Notes: generated from the sequence alone by a model not told the origin. Positions 20,666 through 34,357 are shown, numbered from the stretch's first letter. The stretch: DNA of 64,000 nt from Camarhynchus parvulus (GCF_901933205.1 NC_044572.1:62406965-62470964); one strand, 5' to 3'. Numbers and translations are program-made.

Positions 20666-23600
20666 TTTTTTATATTTTTAAAATACTTTTAAATCATGTT
20701 TTTAGGAGCACAGAGAAGAGGAAGGATGGGAAAATTCACTTGAAAGAAGTTGATAATTAGTTAGCAGCAAAGGCTAAAACGCTTTTAAAATTATTTCTTC
20801 AGAAGGATAAATAGGATCAGATCAGATAGAACAGAATGAAAAAAAAATGAGATTTTGTGCAAAAAAAGATGCCCATTATTTTTTTCCTGAGCCAAACTGT
20901 CTGCAATACAGAAGATTGGGCCTGAGGCATCAATACTGTGAGTCAAATTTCAGGCTTAGAAGTTTCAGGCTGGTTGATTCTGGGGATTTGCTGTAGGCCC
21001 AGCTGTGCAGTAGAAGTGATCATGTTCAAGGCTACTTAAATGTATTAAATTGTTTAGAAGAAGTAAAGCAGAGAGAAAGTCTTATGCCAAGATGCTTCAC
21101 TGAATCACAGAACTGGAGAGAAACAGGCAACTTCCTAAAGCAATGAAGGTGCCTGCACATCTGGGGCATAAAGGACATGAAGAAACTTTTGTGGCATTAC
21201 AGGACAAAAACTAACATTAACTGGAATTATTATGAACCAGAAAGAAGAATATAAGTATATATACTACAATGACTCCAGGACTAGCAGGAATAAAATTTTT
21301 AAAAAATCATATATTGTCTGACAATCTTGAAGAATGAGATACATGTTTTTTACCATAGTATCTCCAAAGAGAGTGCTTTCCTTGCAATATGGATCTGTGG
21401 ATCTAAGCAACCTGGTTCGAAAATACTTCCACAGTTAGCCCAGCATAGAGGAGATGAGCACATACACGCATTCTTTAGACTTTAACACTCCATTATTAAA
21501 GGGAACATGTTTCTGTATTGCACAATCTAAGGCCTGTTTTGATTACACAGGATAATTGCTCTGTTGGACAAAAATTTGTTTTATTTTCTACCACTCTTCT
21601 TATTATCTATGTCCCCAGTTTTGTAAAATACTGTAATAGCATAAGTGTGTGCCTGAACTGCTCTTGATGATACTTTCTTACAATACTTTTTAGACTAAGC
21701 AATTCAGTTCATGTTGATAAATCCATGAGGTGGGAAAACACATAATTTTCTTTTATGAATAAAAGCTGGACATCTGGAAAACAGAAATCTCCTGCAAAAG
21801 TTTAGATCAGAATGAGGGAGATGAGTTTTCCTGACTCTCCCGTGGGCGCCTTAATTACAGGAACTTTCATGTTATTATTTCTTGTGGGTTTTGTACCTTT
21901 TCCATTGATTTTTCCCCCCTGTGGGCTGCATTTTTCTACTGTTTTATCTTACAGTGAACTGTCTGTGTTCAACAATAATAATAAGCATGGTATATAAAAT
22001 TACTCATACAGAGTGGGTTTGTACACTTGTGATTAAGAAATATACAGTGAAACGCTGCATCACATGGGGAAATTACCCCAAAGAGAAATCCCAGGAGCCA
22101 CACACTGGAGCTAAATGAATATCCAAAATGGCAATGAGGGAAAGCTAAAGGACATAATCCACAAAATGCTGAGTGTATGAATTATAGCCCTTAGCTAAGC
22201 CTGATTTGTGAGGCTACTACTTACACAGCAGATAACCCAGGCTGACAGTGACCTTGACAGCACTGCAACAGTAATATTTCTGTAAAGGCTGCACAGATTT
22301 CAGCCCATTTCTCCTGAGTGGGAGCTACAAGCGTGCTTGTGTGCAGCATCGTGGACCAAAGTAATCCTCAGTATGTGCCTGTCAATGATACAAACAGAAT
22401 ACAGCTCTTTGGGCATGATAAATGCCTCCCTCCCTTCTTTCTTCTGCCCTTGATAAGACCCATTTGAGGAGCATAAAGAGCTTTTCCCTAGTGCATGAGT
22501 CCCCTTTCTTCTCTCTTTCCATGTGAAGCTGAGCAGCGATGTAGTACAGAGGGGATCTGGTTCCAAGTCTACAGAGCAACTGCAAGTATTTTGTGACGTT
22601 CTCAACCAATACATCTGCCTTTTGGGAATTGCAATTGATTTTTCTTAATTTCTCCATGTGAAGACAATACCTCTACACTACATTACAGCTGCACAGATAG
22701 GTAAATTTTAAGTGCTTTCCCCACAGCTCTTCTTTAAGTAAAAGTTAGTGAAACTCTGCTTTGTAGTCTTCTGTGGAACAAATTGCTTGGGGAGATTAAA
22801 AAGTTACAAGTAAAAGCAACATGAAAGTTTTTGGTTGATAGTCTGTTCTCTCTTCACTCTGCTGCCAAGACCTGTGTTTGCAGTTCTCTGCTTTTCACTG
22901 GCTACAGCTGATATTACTTCTGCATCAAGCTGTGAGAAGTGCTGTTAACTCTCTGGAGCAGTGACGCAAATCCTGAAAAATCCACCAAGGGAATGGGCGG
23001 TGGCAAGACCAACAGATTGCTGCAAGGAGTGGTGTGTCCTTTGAAGGCTTCATCTTATGTCCCACCCTTTAATGAGTCTTCAAACCCTTTGATGGAAAAG
23101 CATGCTATTGTCCTTGTAGCTGAGTTTCAAGCGCATCTGTTACACTGCCAGTGGACAGCCTGGGCTGACTCTAAATGTTTGCTCTGTTACAAGACAAAAA
23201 ACCCCTTAACAAAGCCACAAACCAACCCCATGGACAGATTGAAGGCAAGGGGCAACAACTGAGAGAAGGGACATCCTAGGGGGGGAAAGTAGCTTGCACA
23301 AGTCCAGCACAAACACGGGTTTTGCTCCCTGCAGAGTCTTTCAGTTGCTTCTGTGAAGGGAATAAGAACAACCTTAGTGGCTGGGGTTTGCTATGTGTTT
23401 GCTTTAAAAAATATTTGCACTGTGAGCCTTAGTTTCCATATCTATAAATGGGAGCAATTTGATTCAAGTGTTGCCCTGTGTGAGAGGCAGGAGAACTGCA
23501 ATGTTTGCAACTTCTCTGCTTGGAGCTGAAAAGAACTTTTTGCCCAAGTTGTCCTGCAGGGTAGAGAACAGCAGGTTTGAGCTGCTGGACATTACTGTTA

Positions 23601-24184
23601 AGGGGAAAAGGCTCGGCTGACAAGAGAAACCGGAGTAATAAGAATTAGTAAGAAGAAAACTTCAGGAGTCTCTGTAAATGCTGGGGTCTAGACCAAGCAC
23701 CTGTAACACAAATGTGTGACTGTTCCCACCCACTCCCTTTTGCTATTTTTGTCCCATGTGAATTCCATCTCTGCCAATTCATTCTCACATCTGTTCTCAG
23801 ACTTGGTATCAACACCGACTTAATCAAATTCCTTCCATCTACTGAGCTGGAAGTGTAGGGCTATGTAGAAGCCAGGACAAATTAACCCCTTCTCTTCATT
23901 TAGCACCAGCTAGCACACCTCTATTGACATATAGCTGGTGGTGTTTGGGTGGGCAGCAGGGTGGGTGGGGTTGTGGATAGTGTGCTGAGCACATCACTGC
24001 CAAAATAGCCGGGCTGGTACACACTGGTTACGAGAGATCTGGAGGTGCAGCAGCTTCTGGGGCTCTGTGAACAAGAGCACAGCCAGCACATCAAGCAGCT
24101 CCACCTCCTCAGCTCAGCCTCTCAGACCACACCTAGCTCTATCATCCAGTTCCAGACCCCCCAAACTGCCCCCAAGGCAGTCAG
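20666..24184. other. Intergenic, no gene seen
   Basis: 3.5 kb of mostly AT-rich unique sequence. Short frames (for example 22300-22657 on - and 22939-23262 on +) lack any recognisable domain, splice context or codon pattern. No LTR or LINE is evident apart from a possible tiny CR1-end remnant near 21103. Confidence 0.55.
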
Positions 24185-24600
24185 GGCTACAGTGCTAGTC
24201 CTGTGAGGAGAGGCTGAGCAACTGGGGCTTGCTCAGCCTGGAGAAGAGATGGGTTTGGGGAGGCCTTTAAAGCAGTGCCCCAGTAAATATGAGGCAGGTA
24301 TCAAGAAGAAAGAGCCGGGCCTTTTACAGTGGTGCATGGTGGGAAGATGAAAGGGAATGAGCATAAATTGAACAAGAGTAGTTCAGGGAGGAACATTGTT
24401 TTCCCTTGGAGGACAGACAAGCAGTGAAAGATGTTTTCACAGAGGCTGTTGAGTCTGCATCCTAAAAAGTTTTCAAGACCTAACTGAACAAAGCAACTTG
24501 GTCTGATCCCAAAGGTTACTTTGCTTTGAGCAGGAGGCTGGTGCAGAGGCTTCCTGAGGTCCCTTCACAGCTCAATTATCCTATAAATCTACACTTTTCA
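24185..24600 (+). mobile_element. CR1 LINE fragment, 3' end, + strand
   Basis: Diverged CR1 3' region in sense orientation. Landmarks are GTGAGGAGAGGCTGAGCAAC, CTCAGCCTGGAGAAGAGA, CAGAGGCTGTTGAGTCTGCA and GAGGTCCCTTCACAGCTCAA near the end. The ATTCTATG tail has degraded to TTATCCTATAAATCT. It is non-coding and old. Confidence 0.75.
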
Positions 24601-26181
24601 TGTACACTTTTTCAATGTCAGAGAACATTCATTTATTACTACTCTTCAAGTTCATTGCACTATGAATGGACCACTCCAAGACACCAGTAATAACCAAAAG
24701 TATCTCAGACAAAATTTTTAGAACACAGTATGAAAAGTAGCTGTGGGATAAAAGAAAAAATAAACAATGGACAAATATGCCTCAAAAAAATTAGAATGCA
24801 AATGAAAAGGCAACAAACTTGATTATTTAAACTTTACTTCTTCATCCAAGGGCAAACACACAAGGATACATGGGATGCTATCAGAGAAATTTCTCTGTGT
24901 TCCGGCCTTTCTCAATATGAAATAGATCTGATGGTGGCCCTTGCAGGAATTCACAGTCTCCCGTACATCTTGTATTTGAATTTTCAAAGTGTTCATAAAA
25001 TGTGACATTTAATAGAGACAGTTTTTGTCATCCCGGAGTCTCAGGGATGTGTTTCTGTGACAGCACATGCACATACCAGGGCTCAAGGAACAAAGCACAT
25101 GGTTTCATAGTTTTTTTGTTTCGTGCAGCATTTAACCATACTGGGTTTTACATGTGGGTGAAAACAACCAAAATAAATTCCTAACTTGTGTCACACTGTA
25201 GAAAAAGAGCCAGCCTCATGTTTACACAGCCTTTATCATTACAGACATCAGGTCTTGGGAACTGCTGCCTTGTGGAGCAGTTCAGCAGGGGGTTCACTAC
25301 TGAGGGAGATGCAAGTCCACTCTCCTGGCTGGGGGAAGCATCCTCCCCTTCTCCCTTCTGTCTCACTCAGATCCCATTCTTGGGCTTGTAACTGTGCCCT
25401 AAATTTGCCAAAAGCTGAGATCCCAGATCACATGCTGGGACCTTTGTGCTAGGATGAAAAACACTGGTCCTGAGACTACATCTTTTAGCTAAGCTCTTTT
25501 AAACATGCACTTCTCAGCACCTAAGTTACCCAGAAACTCCTTATTGCTGTCTTGTTTCCTAGGGATAGTAGCAAGCCTATTTTAAGGACTATGAAGTGCC
25601 TTTATATTACATTAAGTGCCCAGAATAAACAGATAATCTGTGTGGGACTTTTGGAGGACACCTGGTGCCCAAGAAGAAATGAGAGATTTGTATACAGTAG
25701 GAGCTCTTTTGTAAAGTGCATTGTGCAGTATCTACAGGCAAATCAGGTTGCCAGGCCCTCTGTCCTACTTACTACATAAATACACTCAAGTGAACCAAGA
25801 TCCAGGCCATTGTCACTGGTTCACTGCTTTCTACTTAAAAGGACTTCCCTTGGGAAAGAAAAAGAAACTACTCTCCCATGCTACTCCCCCCAAAATGCAC
25901 CCAACATCAGTAAAACAAGACAAGTCACACTCCTACAGCTCCTAAACAACCAAATTTGGTGATGTTAGCAATGACCCTAGAATAAGAGATTCTCCCCTCA
26001 GTTCATGCTTCTTGTCACCTAAGCAGGCATCAAATCTCCTGGGTTTGTCTTCAAACAGCTTCTTTCCATTTCACTCCATCTTAACAGCTGTAAGTGTCTT
26101 TGGTAAATTGTGCTAGTACATTTCTATTAACATTTAGCAAAAGGGAAAAAAAGCCAGCTCGGCTGACAACAACTATCAATG

Positions 26182-26201
26182 TATAAAGATTAATCTTTAT
26201 A
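26182..26201. repeat. Perfect 20-bp palindrome
   Basis: TATAAAGATTAATCTTTATA equals its own reverse complement over all 20 bases. It has a central ATTAAT and two facing AAAGAT/ATCTTT halves, which resemble HMG-box or paired homeodomain sites. No function can be assigned from sequence alone. Confidence 0.9.
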
Positions 26202-28989
26202 TAGCATGCAGAACATGGATCTGTTCTACATCTTCCAGAACAGCCTGTACTTTCTTTCTATTCCTTCTCAACAACAGCCTTCATGCAAAAAAGAATTAAA
26301 ATTAAAATCACTGTATTTTAGCATTGCTATGTTCACACTGCTATTCTTTCAGGCTTCACAATTCATGCTGTAGTTGGCAAACTATTTCTCTTTCTGCTAG
26401 CAGCACAAGGGGCAAGTGCAGCTACTCACTACAAATTCCTAGGAAAAATAAAAAATAGCTTTGTTCTACTTTGAAGAAACAGTCACAGGTTACCTTATTA
26501 ACATCTTGTAGTATAGAAAGAGTTAAAGCTTTTACCACATTAAATAGCAACAAAACCAAACACATGGGAGGCCTACCCTGACATAAACACAATGGCATGG
26601 CAAGCGTTAAAACTTTGTGTATGGTAAATTAGAGCTTTGAAAAACATCTCAGTTGGGAGCAATTTTGGAAATTTTTGAAACATGAATTACTGACTTTTTC
26701 TCTCCTCCCCCCTTTAAATGATCTGTGAGGATTGGTTGTCTTGGAGAAAAAAAAATAAAGTGTCGACACTTGACATACTCAATCCATCCACAAACGTAAA
26801 CACGCTTGAACTGCAGTTGAGTTTTTCTTTTACTAAAGAGCATGTGGAAGCAATTACCTGAATGTAGATGTGATAAAGAATGGATGAAATGCAAACCAAA
26901 TGATGCCTTATTACTTAATATAAAGAGACTGTTCTGCGAGATCAAAGTTGTGCAGCACAAAATGTAATGGGCTTCACTGGAGAGATAGGCTTTGGAGATT
27001 TGTTTAAAACACAGATGCATTTTGATGAAATGCTAAGTAGACAAAATTAGGGTAAGTTTAAAGAGTTTCCCAGTACCTGATCTATGATCTTCAATAACAT
27101 CTTTACTCTCCTCCCAACCTTTTGCTGCTCTGTGCCATATCCAGATGCCGTGAGGCTGGCAGTGAGAAACTTCCCTGGCTTCATTTTGGCTGGGGATGAG
27201 AACTACTCTATTCTGAGATGCGGAAGAAATGTCACCATCAGCACCCCCTGTGGACACGGGAAAGGCCTTCCCTGTACATTTGCACTGACCCCTTGCACTG
27301 CAGCCTCCCCGTGCCTCAGCCATCATTCTGTGCCCTGTTGCTATCTGAGCACATATTTCTCCTTTGAGTCAATATGATGAGGAAGGGCAGAGAGACAACC
27401 TTTCCCAGAGACAAAAATACTGAAGTGGAACAGAAGTCTCAGGACTAATTTCCAAATGTTTTCCTACCGCAGGCCATATAATGAAATACAATTCCCATCA
27501 AGATCCTGCTTTATACTTCACCACCTTCTGGTGTTAGATTTATTTCTCTATTTCTTTTTAGTGATTTGTATTTTTAAGAAGCTGCATGCAACAGACAAGG
27601 AAAAGGCATGTTGGGAAAGTGGGGTAGTGGTTTCTGTACAATTCCACAATTACATCTGAACTTGTTCTCTTGCCTTGCCTTGTCTTCCCTCCCACATGCC
27701 CCCAACCCTCCCCCTGCCCAGGAGCTGCTGATTATTGCTTTTGCCCAAATGTTGTTTCTGATCATGTAGATTTGATCATCATCTTTGTCTGAAGTCTGTA
27801 GAGCAGCTCAATGATTGACAGTGCTGGGTCCCCATAACATAAATCAATGAGCAATAAAGTTAAGTATCTAAGTCAAGCGTAGAGAAAGCAAACTGACATT
27901 GAACTGTAAGCATTAATTAAAAAGGAGGAAAAAACCAAGAGCACATTTAACCAGGAATGCTGGGTCTTGAGTTATTGAAAGGAATAAAAAAAACCTGCAA
28001 GTATCAAAGAGCATGTACAGAGTTAATGCTGCCTACCTCCCACAGCATTAGGTCTTTAAAAGAAATCATATATGTTAAACTCCCAAAGAGACTATTTTCT
28101 TTTGTTTTTCAATTACACGTGATAATGGGGAACATTTTGTGAATGGCTCTGATGCTTATGCCTCCAATAAAAGCCAGGATACTGTACCTCATTCATGCTT
28201 ATTTAACGATCTCGTAAAGAAAGAACCCACCAGCACCCTAACACAATTAGGATTGAATCGGACATTTTCCCTTCTCACCAGTTGAAGAATTGTTAAGTAT
28301 TGCTATTGAAAACTCATTGTTATGCACTATTTTTGCAGTGGCCACAGTGTTCAAAGCAGCTTAGGAAGCAAATATAAAACACACTTGCCACCACAGAGAA
28401 CACAGAGTTTACAGTGGCTTTGATCATACAAGCACTAATCCTTTCATTTTAGAGGGGTTATTCACAGGCATAAATATTAAAATGATACCAAGTATTGGCA
28501 GTGTCAGATCATAATTAGATGTGAACATGGCACATTGCAAGACAAAAGAAAGGTGAAAAAATGCAATGATTGAGTACAGCTCACCTGGGTGCTGTAACAG
28601 CTTTTCTGGTTTCCCTTTTTTGTCCTTTCCAGCTTGCTTGGAGTCAAAAACCAGAGGCCCAGAGAGAGCCAGGAGCAGTGGGGTGAGGACTGGTATCAGT
28701 GTTAAACTGGCAGCAGTATGGAGTAATGGCAGTGTGGCTAAAACCACCATCAGCTGGGAGATTCACTTTCTTACAGTGGAAATTCAGCTTTCAATGATGA
28801 CCTAAATCATCTTACTTAAGCTGTTTAATCATTGCTTTGCACCACTGTTTTTACCCCCCACAAAACTAAACTCCCAACCAGACAAATGAAGGATTTGAAG
28901 CTGCTCTTTTGCTAACAGATCAGCAACTTGTCATTGCTGCAGTGGGAATGAGTTCAGGCCAACATCTCCCACTCGAGACCAAGGCTGGG

Positions 28990-29140
28990 CTGGCAGCACC
29001 TCGTTAGCTCATTATCTTCATTACCAGTGGCTCATGGTCAAGTAGGAATAATTTGCTGTTATATGCATCGTATGTTTTGGAGCTAATTTTGCGCCCTGCA
29101 GAGCACTGCCAGTCCATCGTTTCATTCACTGCTCAGTTTT
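28990..29140. promoter_or_regulatory. Possible conserved non-coding element
   Basis: The block is non-repetitive and rich in TAAT, GATA-like (TTATCT) and ATGCAT motifs, and keeps CpGs (CTCGTTAG, GCATCGTA, TTGCGCCC, CCATCGTT) in an otherwise CpG-poor region. This composition is typical of developmental enhancers in gene deserts. Conservation was not tested. Confidence 0.25.
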
Positions 29141-30094
29141 AAAAACAAAGCCTGGTGGGGATGGGAGGATGCACCACCACCTCCATTACTGCTGGCACAC
29201 AGGTTTATTCTGAGAGATCTGCCTCATTCAAAACACACTGCGTGGTCTTTTGCGAGTGTGGCCTGGTCTCTTCCTTCCTACAGGGCTCTATGAAAGTGAA
29301 TTGTTGTCCTTAAGGATTTTTTCTTTTTTAGTTTCGTTTGATATTTTCTTTAAACTTTAGATTTTTTTCTGAGTTAATATTTGGGCTGTGAGGTTTTTGT
29401 TACTCTTCCAGGGTTGAGATGTCAGTGATTTTAGTGAAAGGGAAAGATTTTTCTTGTGGAGATGGACTTCTGTTTAGGATGCTGATTACAAGGTTAGTGG
29501 GTTTGTAACAACAGATACTGCAGGGCAGGACATCTCTGTCACTTTAAAAGCCCAAATACACAGAGTCAATTTTGTTATGCCATTGCCCTTAAATTCCTGA
29601 TGAAGCAAATCTGTCTTCCTATGGGAAGCTGTGGGATTAATTCACAGCTCCAAATCCACTGAGCCTGCTCCACACATGCAGCACCTGGTAACTGCCTTGA
29701 TTTGACACAGATGTAACCACAAGCAGAACCAGCCCTCATCCTCTGAATTTCTTGTGAAATTAAGGGGTTTAATTACCTAGATGAGAAACTGAAAAACTTC
29801 TAGTGGCAGCAGCTGAAAGACTTTTCATTTGCAAAATGTACCAGATGACCCTGAGCATGTCCATTTTAGGTGGCTGAATTCATTGACCTGAGACAGATTT
29901 CAGGTGTTTTCCCCTGACAACACCCGGTACTTCCTGGCAGGGGAGACACGCGTGTTCTGACAGACAGTTTCCATGTTAGCAGGTAATGGCTGTGCTGACA
30001 GACTGGCAGGCAAAAGGAGGTCTGTCTGTCCTGGAGAGGAGCACTCTGGCTATCAGTAGACCCACTCCTCCAGTCCATAGCTTGCATTAATTAG

Positions 30095-30601
30095 AAATTA
30101 ACTGTGTCCAGCTCTGGGGCCCCCAACATAAGAAGGATGTGGACTTGCAGGAGTGAGTGCAGAGGAGGCTGTGAAGATGATCAGGGAATGAAGCACCTCT
30201 CCTATGAAGACAGACTGAGGCAGTTGGGGTTGTGCAGCCTGGAGAAAAGAAAGCTCCAGGGAGGGCTGGCTGCTTAGAGCAGCCTTACAGGGCCAAAAGA
30301 GATGAAGAAGGATTTCAATAAGGACATGTAGGGATAGAACAAGAGCAATTTGCTTTAAAGTGAACATGGCTGGCTTTAGATTACATACTAGGATGAAACT
30401 ATTTACTGTGAGGGTGGTGAGGCACTGAACAGGTTGCCCAGAGAAGCTGTGGCTGTCCCCTCTCTGGAAGTGGGATGCCCCTGGATGGGGCTTTGAGTAA
30501 CCTGTGGAAGGTGTCCCTGCCTAGGGCAAGGGGCTGGAACAGATATTCTTTGACAGATGTCCCTTCCAGCCCAAATCATTTTATGATTCTGTGTTTCTAT
30601 G
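30095..30601 (+). mobile_element. CR1 LINE fragment with intact 3' tip, + strand
   Basis: The fragment starts near GTGTCCAGCTCTGGGGCCCC and runs through CTGAGGCAGTTGGGGTTGTG, GTGGTGAGGCACTGAACAGG and CCCTTCCAGCCCAAATCATT. It ends with TATGATTCTGTGTTTCTATG, the CR1-specific tail octamers. It is 5'-truncated at about 0.5 kb, as most CR1 copies are, and non-coding. Confidence 0.88.
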
Positions 30602-33600
30602 AAATCTGTGTGCTTGCCATGTCCCCTGTTGACTGATGGTGCTTCAAGCACCCCAAGAGTGGTCCAGATGGCCTTGCTGATGCCTGTGCTTAATTACTGA
30701 GTCTGGATCTGAGAGAATGCTGGGTGGGGATGGGAGGCCACCAGGGCTGGGCATCATTCTGGAGATTGGATTTGGAGCCTCTGTTCCCAGCTAAATAAAA
30801 AGCATCAGGCTGTGAAGGCAGCTAAAGGAGGTGCTCCATACTCAGTGACATGGTGTGCTTTTTCTGTGCTCTCAAGAAAACTCTGATGCCTCGCAACTGC
30901 AGTCAAGCCAAATATTAGACCCACTTCTGCAAGCAACTGCTTGTCAATTCCTCCTGCCCCAAGTGGAGCTGCAGTATCTGTTCTCCACAGCTGTGGAAAT
31001 GCAATTGTACTGTGGAGAGGTAATCTTTTGTCACTCAGAAATTCACCATTTCATTTCCTTTTAAAGCATTTTCAAGTTCCCCCCCCGGGTATTGAGAGCT
31101 TTCTTTAAAGTAAAATAAAATAAAACAGGTTCATCTCCAAGGAGATGTGAGAAGCAGTTTTGGGGAAAACTAACGCTGAACAGAAGTCTCAGCTAAAAAC
31201 ATGAACGTGTGACAGAAGGCTGCGATGGCACACGTGCCATCTCAACTGTGTGTGGGGTGCCTGGGACTCCAGAACTACTCTGTGTATCCTTTCAGGCCAC
31301 TTCATTGTTCTCATCTGCTTTTTATGGCCACATCACAGCTTCAGAGAGCAGACCTCACCCTCTTTTAAACTTGACCTGCACAGCCTAATTGTGTGAGGAC
31401 ACAGCACAGTCTGCAACATCACAGCCACTTCCACAGTGAATTGGATTTGTCAGTCTCTGGGCTGTGGTCTTATAATGCGCTATATTATTAAGTTTCTTTG
31501 CCTTAAGTTGCCAGCTAATGGAATAGCTTTTGTCTTTATTAGAAAGAGTCTACAGCTTTATTAAGTTACAAAATTCACAACCAATAGCGTAATCAATAAA
31601 ACATTAACAAATATGTAACCTTAGACAAACCTCACATATTGATTTCTTTAAACATTCTCACAAAGCCTGTCTTTGGCTGAAAAAATATATTCAGTCCCAG
31701 TGGAAAACCCCCAAAACACTTAATGCCCACTTAAGGTGTGGGCACTGGAGGACAAATTGAATTGGCTTCCTTGAAAACAAAGCTGGCTCTCCCCGGGTCT
31801 TTGTCAATCCACCTCAGAATTGTTATTTTTTGCAGTTTGGAAGGAAGCTCCAATTTTCTCTTTTATGCCTCATCTCTGCAAGGAAAATACCGTGTGCTGC
31901 AAAATACAGTGGTTACCACATAGTTAGAAATGGGTACTGCAAAACCTGTATTATCTGATGGTGATTAACCCTGGGGATTCTCAGGTGGACTGTAACTAGC
32001 TGTTGTAGTATCAAGTTTGACCTAGCCCTGTGTCTGGATTAGGTAGGAAGTTATGTTTAACATCAGGGAAGAGACAAATTTTTCTAACACAAAACTTCAT
32101 GTAAATATATTTTCCAACTGAAAAAAAAAGTATCTAATACCTCTTGAGCGCAGTTTAGTGGATGATGCTGATATACCTTCAGTTATGCTTTTGATACAAT
32201 CAGGAGAGCTAGTATTGTATTATCCCTACCTCTCTATTCTAAAGACTATGTGAAAAAATGCCCAGATCATCAGACACTGTCTTGCAGGGAATCTCTGTGC
32301 ATTATCACACAACAGAATTGCTCCAATGATAACTTCACAGGTAATTTAGAGCTAGGCTGGAGGAAGTAGAAGAAAAGGCATCTCAGGGATGCACCAGAAA
32401 GGAAATAGAACAGATGTGCATCTGCTCCATCTTTAACTTCAGTGATTCAGTGAAGACACACTTATAATTTCTGGAACAATTAAGTGCTTAATCTTTTTGT
32501 AACCTATGTCCTTGGGCAGTATATTTGTGAAAGGAAAATTTTTTGACTTTGTTTTCCTTTAAAAACAGAATCATCTACTCATTTTACAAGACTTTGAAAG
32601 GTTTCCTTGTCAAAAGGGATGTAGGTGAGATGGAGGAATAAAGCTTCCCAGCAAATGTTGGGGACTAGTGTGCAGAGTTCCCACGTCCCCTTTGGAGACT
32701 TTATCATTTAACAGCCACAACTCTCCTTTATTAGATCACTATAAAACAAGTGCCTGGAGGGAGTCAGAAATGAATTGAATTTTGTAGATTTAAATGATTG
32801 TGTGGGACCTTTTTGGCTTAATATATACCCTGGAGAGGTTTGCTACTAGAACTTGGGAACTTTGTAATAAGAATAATTCCTTCGCTGGAGATCTTTATCT
32901 TGTTACATTAATGATTCACTGGGGGGTTATGCAGGAAAATTAAGGGAAATTTTTAAAAAGGCTATTAGATCAAATGTTCTTCTAGAGACATGCACAGAGA
33001 TGGTCAACAAAGATTTATAGGCTGGTGAGATAAGGAATTTATTGCATTTGTGCTACATGTACAGGGCAGCTGGCCATTTCAGGAGGTCCCTCCCGCCTGT
33101 GCTTCTGCTCAGGATTGTCTTCAGCTCACAATCAGCACTCAATAAGGTAAGGTTTAGCAGGCCACGTCCTGCTTGTGCACTGCAAAATACACACACAGCA
33201 AGGGAATTCACACAACAAGTGGTGGGTATAGCTACCTTACCTTCAAAGGTATGGGCCAGACTCTGCATACAGACCTATTTTTTTACATCCCTGCCTTTAT
33301 CCCAGAGGTTTTGCAGCACTGTTCCTCAGCTTCAGCAAGGACTATTTATAGTGCCCACAGCTCCTGCTGGATTTACTGGATGCTCAAGGTCTCTAAATAG
33401 CAACTGTGTGGTCTCCAAGGATGTGCCATTCGGAGAATGCAGACTCTGCTTGTACATTGCCCGTGCAGAACATTTACTGCATTTCTGCCATTTATAGCTG
33501 CCACTGTAATGGGCTTTGAAGGTCTGCTTTATATATCACATGGTTTTACCTGTGATCACAACTCACCAGTTTTAATGGTAATATCAGGGAATTGAAGAAA

Positions 33601-33899
33601 TAACTACAATGGCCATGGCTGAAGCTAAGCATCCAAAAATAACAAGCTATTAGGAACATGCAAAGTGGCATTTTAGGTCTGAGGACAGTGATTTTTTTTT
33701 CATCCAGCTAGGGTGAATTCCCATTTACAGTCAATAGAAAGGAAAATAGAACAACACTGTAGCCTTTGCAAATCCAGGTAGAAATGGAAAGAAATGCAGA
33801 TCACAGGGACATGCATTTACATTCTACTATCAAGTTGCCATCATGATTTGAGAAGAAATTGCTGATAATTGTGAAATATGTGATCATAGCCATGGCCTG
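30602..33899. other. Intergenic, no gene seen
   Basis: 3.3 kb of unique-looking sequence. A 151-codon + frame at 33042-33497 has no domain or homology that I recognise and carries no splice or promoter context, so I do not call it. The same interval has an exact MEF2 motif at 33342. A C8 run lies at 31080-31087. Confidence 0.55.
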
Positions 33900-34357
33900 T
33901 GATGCCTTAAAGTTTTAGCTTGCATATCCTTCAGATTCCATGCTGCCTAGGGCTGTAGCTCTGAGCTTCATATTAACTGTTAGTAGGTTCTCTTCACAAG
34001 GTAGGTGGACAAAACAAGCCTTTTCCAGCTTGAGACCAAGGACAACTGTTACTAGTTTCAGGCCAAAAGGTATGAACAAGGGGGAACTGAAGAAGAGCAA
34101 ACAAAGAGGATGGGACTTCATAACCTAAAGCTGTAACTGGACAATTAAGTCCAATATGCAAATGGACCAAAACTTATAAAAATGTGAGACCTTGCGACCT
34201 GTCGTCCATTTTGCGGCCATTTTGGGTCCATCTTATCTTGGGTGTAGCCCTGGCCTCTTACTGCCCAAGGTGTATCCTTTAAGATCTCAATAGATACCTA
34301 CTTTATTCCTTTAGCTCTATCTAGTCTCTGTTCCAGGTTCAGCCTCTCCAGGCATCA
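33900..34357 (+). mobile_element. Solo LTR of an endogenous retrovirus, + strand
   Basis: The 458-bp element begins TGATGCC and ends GGCATCA, a perfect 7-bp terminal inverted repeat with TG...CA ends. A TATA box (TATAAA, 34175-34180) lies about 180 bp before the end. After it come TGACCTGTCGTCC-like R sequence, a decayed poly-A signal (AATAGA near 34287) and the U5 ending CTGTTCCAGGTTCAGCCTCT. CCTG occurs on both outer sides (33896-33899 and 34358-34361), a possible 4-bp target duplication. The family resembles passerine ERVK-type LTRs by memory. No internal retroviral genes flank it. Confidence 0.83.

Larger units (their letters stand above)
24601..30094. other. Intergenic, no gene seen
   Basis: 5.5 kb without an identifiable gene or large repeat. 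A 123-codon - strand frame at 26649-27020 resembles no protein family. The stretch includes a perfect 20-bp palindrome at 26182 and a compact non-repetitive block near 29 kb that I flag as a possible regulatory element. Confidence 0.55.

Noticed and set aside
21100..21140. GAATCACAGAACTGGAGAG as a CR1 3' tip
   Set aside because: Only about 12 bases resemble the CR1 end and nothing CR1-like follows on either side.
21405..21425. GGTTCGAA as a tRNA B-box
   Set aside because: The match stops after GGTTCGA, and no A-box or cloverleaf can be drawn around it.
33042..33497. 151-codon open frame on the + strand
   Set aside because: The translation resembles no family, a frame on the opposite strand overlaps it, and no exon structure or polyadenylation context goes with it.
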